From NCBI GenBank assembly GCA_021738605.1, contig JAIPBY010000180.1, forward strand, positions 1-5,031: a DNA stretch of 5,031 nucleotides. Direction: 5' to 3'. The notes beneath the pieces are model-generated. The model was not told the origin of the DNA. It was given only the letters and a program-made list of their open reading frames with translations, and searched no databases. Of this stretch, positions 1 through 5,031 are shown piece after piece. The position numbers and the translations under genes were made by a program. This DNA comes from Chitinophagaceae bacterium (GTDB taxonomy: Bacteria > Bacteroidota > Bacteroidia > Chitinophagales > Chitinophagaceae). Numbering within the stretch: the first letter of the stretch is position 1; every line of letters starts with the position of its first letter.

Positions 1-427
1 GAAGCTTTTGGCTCATGCCCTTGCTGAGGTCTTCCACTTTTTTATTCCACCATGATTCCATTTGGAATTTGATGAACCAGGTTTTGATATTTTCCATGGC
101 CTCTTTTTTGGACAAGCCCTTGAGCTGTGCCAAATAAAGTACCTGTTCACCGATTTTCATTTTCTTATAAAGCCCACGCTCTTCAGGCATGTACCCAATC
201 AGGGCATTGTCGCGCAATGGTTCAAAATGTTTGCCATTAAGGGTGATGTTCCCCTCGTCTGGAAAGAAGATGCCGGTTATCATCCTGAGCAGGGTGGTCT
301 TTCCTGCGCCATTGGGTCCGAGCAGTCCAAAAACAGAGCCTTTTTCGATGGAGAAACTGATGTCATCCACTGCTTTCTGACCTGAGAAATATTTCTTCAG
401 GCCATTAACTTCAAGAATTGTATCCAT
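1..427 (-). CDS. ABC transporter ATP-binding protein (ABC-2/NatA-like), 3' end cut by window
   Basis: This is the nucleotide-binding subunit of an ABC exporter, expected to hydrolyse ATP at the cytoplasmic face of the inner membrane for a separate permease. The 142 visible residues start at ATG 425-427 with MDTILEVNGLKKYF. Walker A is GPNGAGKT at residues 37-44, and the ABC signature appears as LSKGMSQK at 134-141, just before the window edge; Walker B and the H-loop lie outside. Residues 78-90 read GYMPEERGLYKKM, typical of the NatA/YhaQ branch that works with ABC-2 type permeases, with Glu where many ABC proteins have the Q-loop Gln. Substrate cannot be told from this part; Na+ efflux is the annotation often given to relatives but is not shown here. 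It lies 22 nt downstream of the FAD dehydrogenase gene on the same strand, so it is probably the third operon gene. No Shine-Dalgarno sequence precedes the start, as is normal in Bacteroidota. A permease gene is expected further left. Confidence 0.93.
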   Translation of the reverse strand, partial: MDTILEVNGLKKYFSGQKAVDDISFSIEKGSVFGLLGPNGAGKTTLLRMITGIFFPDEGNITLNGKHFEPLRDNALIGYMPEERGLYKKMKIGEQVLYLAQLKGLSKKEAMENIKTWFIKFQMESWWNKKVEDLSKGMSQKL

Positions 428-449
428 ATGAGTTGATAGTGACGGTAAA

Positions 450-2033
450 TTACATTGAAAAGTTGTCAGCTGCAGAGAAAATTGATAAGTGGTTGGCCAC
501 CCTTTGTCCGTCCATGGCGGCACTCACAATTCCACCTGCATAGCCGGCACCTTCTGCGCAGGGATAGAGGTTGCTGATCTGTGGATGCTGAAGCGTTTCA
601 GGGTCGCGCGGAATCCTTACCGGTGATGAGGTTCTGCTTTCCGGCGCGATGATGGTGGCTTCTTCCGTATAATAGCCCTTCATTTTTTTGCCGAAAGCCT
701 TGAAGGCGTTTTGCAATGCACTGAAAACGAAATCCGGCAACACATCTTTCATGTTGACCGGTACAACACCCCTGAGGTATGAATTCTCCGGGAGGGTAGA
801 TGAAGATTGTCCTTTGACAAAATCGGTCATCCGCTGAGCGGGAGCAACAAAGTATCCACCACCGGCTTCATAGGCGCGGCGTTCCACAGATTCCTGGAAA
901 TGGTGCAAATCCAAACTTCCCTTTGTCCCTTTGGACACATCCTCCAATCCCACCTGCACCACCATGCCAGAGTTGGCAAAAGGATTGTTTCTCTTGGAAG
1001 GACTCCAACCATTGACCACCAATTCCTTTTGCACGGTTGATGCAGTGGCTATGATGCCGCCAGGACACATGCAAAAAGAGAAGGCCCCACGGCCATTGAC
1101 CTGCTCTACCAGCTGGTAGGAAGCCGGAGGTAGAAATTCGTCCCTGCCAATTGTTGTAGGGCAATGGTATTGAATGGAGTCGATCAGGGATTGCGGATGT
1201 TCGATCCGAACGCCAAGCGCAAAAGGTTTTGCTTCAATCAGGATCTGCTTCTGATGCAGCAAAACGTAAATATCTTTTGCAGAGTGACCTGTTGCGAGGA
1301 TGATGTTGTTGCCATCGAAGCAATTGCCAGAAGCACAGACAACAGATCGAATCTGTTGGTTGACAATATTGAAGTCGATGACTTTTTCATTGAAATGCAC
1401 TTCTCCGCCGGCATCAATAATCTGTTGCCGGATGTTCTGGATGATGCCGGGAAGTTTATTGGTTCCGATATGCGGATGGGCAGTATAAAGGATGGCAGGG
1501 TCAGCCCCAAAATGAACAAGCAGTTGCAAGACCTTTTCGACATTGCCCCTTTTGGTGCTTCTGGTATAGAGCTTGCCATCACTGTAGGTTCCGGCACCGC
1601 CTTCGCCAAAACAATAGTTGCTGTCTTCGTTCAGGATCCCATCCCTGTTCAGGGCGGCGAGGTCGCGCCTTCTTTCCCGCACATCTTTTCCGCGTTCAAT
1701 CACAATCGGTTTGATGCCCTGTTGAATCAGTTCAAGGGCAGCGAACAAACCGGCAGGGCCTGCACCAATCACCAAGGTTCTTTTTTCCGCATTCCTGACG
1801 TCAGGGAATTCAAAAGGGGGAAGGGTTGTGGCATGAAAAGGCTCATCCACAAAAGCTTTTAGCTTGAGGTTGATCAATACATTCCGCTTTCTGGCGTCAA
1901 TGGATTTTTTGATGAAATGAAAGCCCGTTACCCTCTTGTGGTCGAGCCCTAATTCATTGGCAATATTTTCTGAGATGACAGCAGATTGCGCTGCATCTTT
2001 CGGAGAAAGTTGCAATAGGACCTCTTGCTGCAT
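450..2033 (-). CDS. FAD-dependent dehydrogenase, COG2509 type (NAD(P)/FAD-dependent oxidoreductase)
   Basis: This is a predicted cytoplasmic flavoprotein of 527 residues, a full length for this family; its substrate is unknown. Residues 1-80 form a small N-terminal domain lacking the FAD motif, common in COG2509 proteins. The Rossmann dinucleotide-binding motif GAGPAG is at 90-95, followed by the strand ending IERG at 112-115 that should contact the FAD ribose. A family-typical glycine-rich stretch, FGEGGAGTYSDGKL, is at 142-155. The second FAD motif, ILATGHSA, is at 245-252. A C-terminal FAD-contacting segment, CAEGAGYAGGI, is at 492-502. No signal peptide or membrane segment is visible. The ATG at 2031-2033 is the only possible ATG start, because the stop codon of the upstream gene lies in the same frame 12 nt away. 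Expression from the divergent promoter region together with the DUF3127 gene is inferred from this spacing. Family assignment is firm; physiological role is open. Confidence 0.93.
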   Translation of the reverse strand: MQQEVLLQLSPKDAAQSAVISENIANELGLDHKRVTGFHFIKKSIDARKRNVLINLKLKAFVDEPFHATTLPPFEFPDVRNAEKRTLVIGAGPAGLFAALELIQQGIKPIVIERGKDVRERRRDLAALNRDGILNEDSNYCFGEGGAGTYSDGKLYTRSTKRGNVEKVLQLLVHFGADPAILYTAHPHIGTNKLPGIIQNIRQQIIDAGGEVHFNEKVIDFNIVNQQIRSVVCASGNCFDGNNIILATGHSAKDIYVLLHQKQILIEAKPFALGVRIEHPQSLIDSIQYHCPTTIGRDEFLPPASYQLVEQVNGRGAFSFCMCPGGIIATASTVQKELVVNGWSPSKRNNPFANSGMVVQVGLEDVSKGTKGSLDLHHFQESVERRAYEAGGGYFVAPAQRMTDFVKGQSSSTLPENSYLRGVVPVNMKDVLPDFVFSALQNAFKAFGKKMKGYYTEEATIIAPESRTSSPVRIPRDPETLQHPQISNLYPCAEGAGYAGGIVSAAMDGQRVANHLSIFSAADNFSM

Positions 2034-2045
2034 TATGGGAGTATA

Positions 2046-2426
2046 TTAGAATGGCAAGTCGTCTGCGATGCCATGCTGGCTCTCAGGATCAGGAGAGAAG
2101 GCAGGAGGCGTTTCTATAGAACCACCTGAACCCATGCTGATTTGCTCAATTCTCCATGCATCAAGGTTGGTGATATAGTTGACCTGGCCGTTTTTTTCCC
2201 AACGGGAACCCTTGATGTTGAAATGAACCTTAACTGTGTCACCTATGTTAAAACGATCGATGATGCTAGTCCTGTCTTGTACGGATTGGAACTTGACAAA
2301 ATTGGTGATGGTGCGGCCATTGATGTCCTCGTTTGTTTCAACAACAAATTCCCTTGTTTTGAAGGTGGCACTGCGTTGAATCGTTTCAAATTTGGCCACA
2401 AGCTTACCGGTAAGATCGAATCCCAT
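2046..2426 (-). CDS. DUF3127 domain protein with SSB-like DDLPF tail
   Basis: This is a 126-residue hypothetical protein that I recognise as DUF3127, a mainly Bacteroidota family thought to adopt an OB fold. Residues 1-95 fit that fold: MGFDLTGKLVAKF, then TFKTREFVVET at 21-31, VKFQ at 44-47, an IGDTVKVHFNIKGSRW segment at 61-76, and YITNLDAWRIE at 84-94. Residues 97-120 are low-complexity, rich in Gly, Ser and Pro. The protein ends ADDLPF, resembling the acidic DDIPF tip with which bacterial SSB recruits partner proteins. This suggests, but does not show, a nucleic-acid or replisome-linked role. I chose ATG 2424-2426 because it is the first ATG in frame and matches where family members usually begin; an extension to TTG at 2486 would add 20 residues unlike the family. 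It is the first gene of the leftward operon, 12 nt before the FAD dehydrogenase. Function is unproven. Confidence 0.85.
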   Translation of the reverse strand: MGFDLTGKLVAKFETIQRSATFKTREFVVETNEDINGRTITNFVKFQSVQDRTSIIDRFNIGDTVKVHFNIKGSRWEKNGQVNYITNLDAWRIEQISMGSGGSIETPPAFSPDPESQHGIADDLPF

Positions 2427-2518
2427 AAAAATAACTGTTTCGGCGAAGTTATCATTTATCTGAATCAGTGAAAAAGATTTGTCCAAAAATCATTACCTTC
2501 CGACATACACCCTTTCTG
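2427..2518. promoter_or_regulatory. Divergent intergenic region expected to hold both promoters
   Basis: This 92-bp gap separates the start of the leftward DUF3127 operon from the start of the rightward nucleotidase pair, so promoters for both should lie here. Only weak matches to the Bacteroidota -7 element TAnnTTTG are visible: AAGATTTG on the plus strand at 2474-2481, and GATTTTTG on the minus strand at about 2482-2489, each with one mismatch. Neither has a clear TTG at the expected -33 distance. The two candidates lie back to back, which would make the units share control sequence. No operator palindrome or riboswitch-like structure was seen. The location is well supported by gene order; the exact elements are not. 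Confidence 0.4.
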
Positions 2519-3256
2519 ATGAAGCGTTTTACCCCTTTTTTGTTATTTTTTGTATTGCTTGCTGCATGCCATTCCTCCCAAACCCTTTCGGGTATTGGGT
2601 ACAAGGGCTATCCGGTTGGGCTGACAAAGAAGTCAGATACTTCCTACCTCAGTATGCTGAAACCCTACAGGGACAGTGTAGACATGACCATGAATGAGGT
2701 GCTTGCCCAACATGCAACAGATTTGTTGAAGGAGGTGCCCAACAGCGCATTGGGTAATTTCCTGGCAGATGCCTATTTGTGGGCAGCCAGGGAGAAATTT
2801 GACAAGCGGGCGGATGTTGCCTTCATGAACCATGGTGGTGTGCGCATCAACCGCATTGCTGCGGGAAAGATAGAAAGGAGGATGATTTACGAGGTGATGC
2901 CTTTTGACAATACCCTTGTGATTGTGGAAGTAAAAGGAAGCATTTTGCAACAATCGCTGGATAGGCTGGCTGAAGATGGCGGTGGCGGAGGTGTTGCAGG
3001 CCTCAGCATGCGGATAAAAGACAAGAAAGCAGTGGATGTTATGATTGGAGGACGCCCGATTGACCTGAACCGCAGTTATTTTATGGTCAACTCTGATTAT
3101 GCCGTTGATGGCGGCGGCGGATTTAATTTGTTCAAGAAACTTCCCCAGCAGCGAACAGGATATTTTCAGCGCGATGCCATCATCGAATATTGCAAGGCCA
3201 GCAACAAAGCAGGAATAAAAACATTTGGAGAGCCCAAAAACAGGATCATACAATGA
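2519..3256 (+). CDS. 5'-nucleotidase C-terminal domain lipoprotein (substrate-binding half)
   Basis: This 245-residue protein corresponds to the C-terminal, nucleotide-binding domain of UshA-type 5'-nucleotidases (5_nucleotid_C), without a metallophosphatase domain. It begins with a lipoprotein signal: Lys-Arg at 2-3, a hydrophobic core at 7-16, and lipobox LAAC ending at Cys17, so it should be anchored to a membrane outside the cytoplasm. Family motifs are NSALGNFLADAY (75-86), NHGGVR (104-109, usually NGGGIR), MPFDNTLV (127-134) and DGGGGF (197-202, usually GGDGF/Y, whose aromatic residue stacks on the base). The ATG at 2519 is preferred over GTG at 2468 because only it puts the signal peptide at the N-terminus. 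Its TGA stop overlaps the ATG of the catalytic-half gene as ATGA, implying translational coupling. In canonical enzymes the order is metallophosphatase first, so this is a split, reversed arrangement. No acidic residues follow Cys17, so surface exposure of the known Bacteroidota type is not indicated. Confidence 0.9.
   Translation: MKRFTPFLLFFVLLAACHSSQTLSGIGYKGYPVGLTKKSDTSYLSMLKPYRDSVDMTMNEVLAQHATDLLKEVPNSALGNFLADAYLWAAREKFDKRADVAFMNHGGVRINRIAAGKIERRMIYEVMPFDNTLVIVEVKGSILQQSLDRLAEDGGGGGVAGLSMRIKDKKAVDVMIGGRPIDLNRSYFMVNSDYAVDGGGGFNLFKKLPQQRTGYFQRDAIIEYCKASNKAGIKTFGEPKNRIIQ
3253..3256 (+). promoter_or_regulatory. ATGA stop/start overlap coupling the two nucleotidase genes
   Basis: The sequence ATGA contains the start ATG (3253-3255) of the metallophosphatase gene and the stop TGA (3254-3256) of the lipoprotein gene. 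Such overlaps usually allow ribosomes to terminate and restart, keeping the two products near equal amounts. This fits two halves of one enzyme. No Shine-Dalgarno sequence is evident just upstream. Confidence 0.8.
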
Positions 3257-4176
3257 ACAGGAGAAAATTCATCGTCCATGGTGGAATGACAGCCGGAGCC
3301 ATGCTGCTCAATGGCAGTTCATTCGCATCCTCATCATCCTCCAAGCTGACCATCCTGCACACCAATGATGTGCACAGCCGGTTGGATCCATTTCCGATGG
3401 ATGGCACCAGAAATGCAGGCATGGGAGGCATTGCTGCAAGGGCAGCCATCATCAGCAAGATTCGGGCACAGGAAGCCAATGTGTTGTTGCTTGATGCAGG
3501 TGATATTTTTCAAGGAACGCCCTATTTCAACATCTTCAAAGGTGAACCAGAAATGAGGGCCATGCAGATGATGGGATATGATGCCGGGGTGATGGGCAAC
3601 CATGATTTTGATGCTGGCATGGACAACTTTGTAAAACAACTGGCCGACCACGGAAAATTTCCTATCTTGATGTGCAACTATGGTTTCGGGCAAACGCCAA
3701 TGGAAAATCATTTTGCGCCCTACAAAGTGTTCAAGAAAGGTGACCTGAAAATTGGTGTAACCGGTGTGGGTATTGAATTGACCGGCCTTGTTCCTGAGAG
3801 TCTATATGGCAACACAGTTTACATGGATCCTATTAGTAATGCCAGCCGCACAGCGGCTTTGCTGAAGAAAGAAAAGAAATGTGATCTGGTGATCTGCATA
3901 TCACACCTGGGCGATAAGTACAGTGATAACAAGGTTAGTGATGAAGTGTTGGCAAAAGAGTCTGAGCACATTGATTTGATCCTGGGCGGACATACCCACC
4001 GCTTCTTCGAGAAACCCCGTGAATATGTGAACAAGGCTGGCAAGAAAGTAGTAGTGAATCAGGTAGGTTGGGGCGGCCTCCAACTGGGTCGTTTGGATTA
4101 CGATTTTTCACGTGAGGGGGGGCAAAAATTAGATAAAAATCAAGCGATTTCGGTACTGGAAAATATTGTGGATTAA
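3253..4176 (+). CDS. Metallophosphatase (catalytic half of split 5'-nucleotidase), Tat-exported
   Basis: This 307-residue protein is the calcineurin-like, two-metal phosphoesterase domain of UshA-type 5'-nucleotidases, expected to cleave phosphate from nucleotides in the periplasm. All the usual metal-site motifs are present: D39 and H41 in TNDVHSR, D84 in GDIFQGTP, N116-H117-D118 in MGNHDFD, H218 in ISHLG, and H247/H249 in GGHTHRFF. The N-terminus, MNRRKFI followed by a weakly hydrophobic Gly/Ala-rich stretch to about residue 26, matches a twin-arginine signal. The C-terminal substrate-binding domain is absent and is supplied by the gene immediately upstream, which overlaps it as ATGA. I chose ATG 3253 because it places the RR motif at the N-terminus and creates the overlap; a TTG at 3190 would bury the signal. 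Two-gene nucleotidases of this kind are known in Bacteroidota. Whether it uses nucleotides, NAD or UDP-sugars cannot be told from sequence. Confidence 0.93.
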   Translation: MNRRKFIVHGGMTAGAMLLNGSSFASSSSSKLTILHTNDVHSRLDPFPMDGTRNAGMGGIAARAAIISKIRAQEANVLLLDAGDIFQGTPYFNIFKGEPEMRAMQMMGYDAGVMGNHDFDAGMDNFVKQLADHGKFPILMCNYGFGQTPMENHFAPYKVFKKGDLKIGVTGVGIELTGLVPESLYGNTVYMDPISNASRTAALLKKEKKCDLVICISHLGDKYSDNKVSDEVLAKESEHIDLILGGHTHRFFEKPREYVNKAGKKVVVNQVGWGGLQLGRLDYDFSREGGQKLDKNQAISVLENIVD

Positions 4177-4196
4177 AAAATTTTTTTATTAAAAAA
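4173..4196. other. 24-bp all-A/T tract at the 3' end of the nucleotidase unit
   Basis: From the stop codon of the metallophosphatase gene onward, 24 consecutive bases are A or T: TT, six A, seven T, ATT, then six A. It contains A6T6 (4175-4186) and a T6/A6 inverted repeat (4182-4187 and 4191-4196, loop ATT). It lacks any GC-rich stem, so it is not a canonical intrinsic terminator. It could act as a bent or easily melted upstream element for the dnaA promoter, or as a weak terminator; sequence alone does not decide. Confidence 0.5.
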
Positions 4197-4203
4197 CTGA
4201 ATC

Positions 4204-4211
4204 TATATTCG
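4204..4211 (+). promoter_or_regulatory. Candidate -7 element of the dnaA promoter
   Basis: TATATTCG matches the Bacteroidota -7 consensus TAnnTTTG with one mismatch, and the A/T tract with seven T (4181-4187) lies about where the -33 element would be, although no TTG is present. Use of this site would give a dnaA leader of about 95 nt containing the imperfect DnaA box and the repeats. A competing candidate is TAACTTTA at 4289-4296, also one mismatch, which would leave only a very short leader. Confidence 0.35.
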
Positions 4212-4244
4212 CCGTCTTACCCGTTTTGATCGAGGAAAAGGAAA

Positions 4245-4253
4245 TGTGGAGAA
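4245..4253 (-). promoter_or_regulatory. Imperfect DnaA box upstream of dnaA
   Basis: Read on the minus strand this is TTCTCCACA, one mismatch from the DnaA box TTATCCACA (A to C at position 3). It lies 59 nt before the dnaA start codon. Many bacteria regulate dnaA through DnaA boxes in its leader, so autoregulation is possible. It is a single site, and one mismatch in nine bases is not rare by chance, so confidence is low. Confidence 0.3.
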
Positions 4254-4258
4254 ACCCT

Positions 4259-4299
4259 ACTTTAAACGCAGCATCTGCTGCATCTTGCTAACTTTAAAC
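4259..4299. repeat. Compact direct and inverted repeats in the dnaA leader
   Basis: Two perfect copies of ACTTTAAAC lie at 4259-4267 and 4291-4299, 32 bp apart start to start, about three helical turns. Between them are an inverted repeat GCAGCA/TGCTGC (4268-4273 and 4276-4281, 2-bp centre) and a near-tandem pair GCATCTGCT (4271-4279) and GCATCTTGCT (4280-4289). The second ACTTTAAAC copy overlaps a promoter-like TAACTTTA. The arrangement could be a regulator-binding site or an RNA stem in the dnaA leader. The stem is too short and the downstream sequence too poor in T to call a terminator. Confidence 0.55.
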
Positions 4300-4312
4300 T
4301 GCTTACGTAATA

Positions 4313-5031
4313 ATGGAAAAACAGTTCGATAAGATTTGGAGCAATTGTTTGGCGATCATCAAGGATATTGTTGAATGGCAGCATTTCAAAACATGGTTTG
4401 AACCCATCAAGCCTGTTGCCATCAAGGACAATGTGCTGACGATCCAGGTTCCAAGTCAGTTTTTCTATGAATACATTGAGGAACATTATATCAACCTCCT
4501 TGCTAAGACACTGAAGCGCGAATTGGGGAAAGAGGCAAGGTTGGAATACAGGATCATGGTAGACAGCGGCAACGGAAAAGCAAAGCCATTGACCATGGAT
4601 GTGAGCGGACAATCTTTCAAAAGCTATTCAAACAATGAGATGGACTTTCCTTTGGTGATCAACAACCATGTAAGGAATCCATTTGTGATACCTGGTCTGA
4701 AGAAAATGCAGATTGACTCACAACTCAATCCCATTTATACTTTCGATGCATTTGTGGAAGGCGATTGCAACAGGGTTGCCCGCAGGGCCGGTAAAACGGT
4801 TGCAGAGAAGCCTGGTGCAACATCCTTCAATCCTTTGGTCGTTTATGGTGGTGTAGGTCTTGGAAAGACACACCTTACCCAGGCCATCGGTAACGAAGTA
4901 AAACGCTTGCATCCCAACAAGGTTGTCTTGTACGTGAGTTCAGAAAAATTCATCAACCAGTTCCAGGACCATAGCAGGAACAATGCCATCAATGATTTCA
5001 TCCATTTCTATCAAATGGTGGATGTGCTCAT
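4313..5031 (+). CDS. dnaA: Chromosomal replication initiator protein DnaA, 3' end cut by window
   Basis: DnaA is the AAA+ ATPase that binds DnaA boxes at oriC, melts the origin and loads the replicative helicase. The first 239 residues are present. Domain I (about 1-82) carries the family-typical WSNCLAIIKD, FKTWFEPIKP and LTIQVPSQFFYEY segments. Domain II is a short linker at about 83-130. Domain III begins near NPIYTFDAFVEGDCNRVA (139-156), and Walker A is GGVGLGKTH at 179-187. The fragment ends at YQMVDVL, directly before the expected Walker B, so the rest of the AAA+ domain and the DNA-binding domain IV lie outside. The start is well fixed: an in-frame TAA at 4295-4297 leaves ATG 4313 as the only ATG at the N-terminus. 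The leader is AT-rich, without a Shine-Dalgarno sequence, and holds possible promoter and DnaA-box elements. The domain I sequence resembles Chitinophagaceae DnaA proteins as I recall them. Confidence 0.97.
   Translation, partial: MEKQFDKIWSNCLAIIKDIVEWQHFKTWFEPIKPVAIKDNVLTIQVPSQFFYEYIEEHYINLLAKTLKRELGKEARLEYRIMVDSGNGKAKPLTMDVSGQSFKSYSNNEMDFPLVINNHVRNPFVIPGLKKMQIDSQLNPIYTFDAFVEGDCNRVARRAGKTVAEKPGATSFNPLVVYGGVGLGKTHLTQAIGNEVKRLHPNKVVLYVSSEKFINQFQDHSRNNAINDFIHFYQMVDVL

Noticed and set aside
1164..1862. Open frame of 232 codons antisense to the FAD dehydrogenase gene
   Set aside because: It lies wholly within a well-supported gene with clear FAD motifs, its translation resembles no family I know, and long antisense frames are common opposite conserved genes at this base composition.
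2427..2486. Extended start (TTG at 2486) for the DUF3127 protein
   Set aside because: It would add 20 residues not typical of the family and consume most of the divergent promoter gap; ATG 2426 matches the usual family start.
2427..2518. Replication origin at the point where gene orientation switches
   Set aside because: The gap holds no DnaA-box-like sequences, and the local strand bias is explained by the divergent genes.
2633..3253. Open frame of 206 codons antisense to the nucleotidase lipoprotein gene
   Set aside because: The plus-strand frame has a lipoprotein signal and all 5_nucleotid_C motifs; the antisense translation is compositionally odd, rich in His and Cys, with no recognisable domain.
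4175..4196. Intrinsic terminator after the metallophosphatase gene
   Set aside because: The inverted repeats are made of A and T only, with no GC-rich stem, so a stable hairpin followed by a U-tract is not supported.
4262..4612. Minus-strand open frame of 116 codons across the start of dnaA
   Set aside because: It overlaps the DnaA domain I coding sequence, whose match to the family is unmistakable.

Overview
The window looks like a chromosomal segment of a Bacteroidota bacterium, most likely of Chitinophagaceae/Sphingobacteriales type. The grounds are the DnaA N-terminus (WFEPIKPV, LTIQVPSQFFYEY), a DUF3127 protein, a two-gene split 5'-nucleotidase, AT-rich leaders without Shine-Dalgarno sequences, and a TAnnTTTG-like promoter candidate. 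The taxonomic call is from recalled family patterns, not from a search.

Layout: two transcription units diverge from a 92-bp gap at 2427-2518, and a third starts near the right edge. Leftward (minus strand) lies a tight three-gene run: a DUF3127 OB-fold-like protein (2046-2426), a COG2509-type FAD-dependent dehydrogenase (450-2033), and an ABC transporter ATPase cut by the left edge (1-427). The gaps are only 12 and 22 nt, so this is probably one operon. Rightward lies a two-gene unit encoding the halves of a UshA-like 5'-nucleotidase in reversed order: a lipoprotein with the substrate-binding C-terminal domain (2519-3256), then a Tat-type exported metallophosphatase (3253-4176). Their stop and start codons overlap as ATGA. 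After a 136-bp gap comes dnaA (4313 to the right edge), cut just before Walker B.

Function: the nucleotidase halves are expected to act together outside the cytoplasm, the second gene carrying the metal-binding catalytic site and the first the nucleoside-binding half. The leftward operon has no obvious single pathway. The dnaA leader is the richest non-coding stretch: it holds an all-A/T tract, a promoter-like octamer, one imperfect DnaA box, and a compact set of direct and inverted repeats.

Most of the window is ordinary core or conserved Bacteroidota content. I see no CRISPR array, RNA gene, insertion sequence, phage gene or convincing new system. The points worth following are the split nucleotidase with its two predicted export routes, the SSB-like tail on the DUF3127 protein, and the repeat cluster before dnaA.
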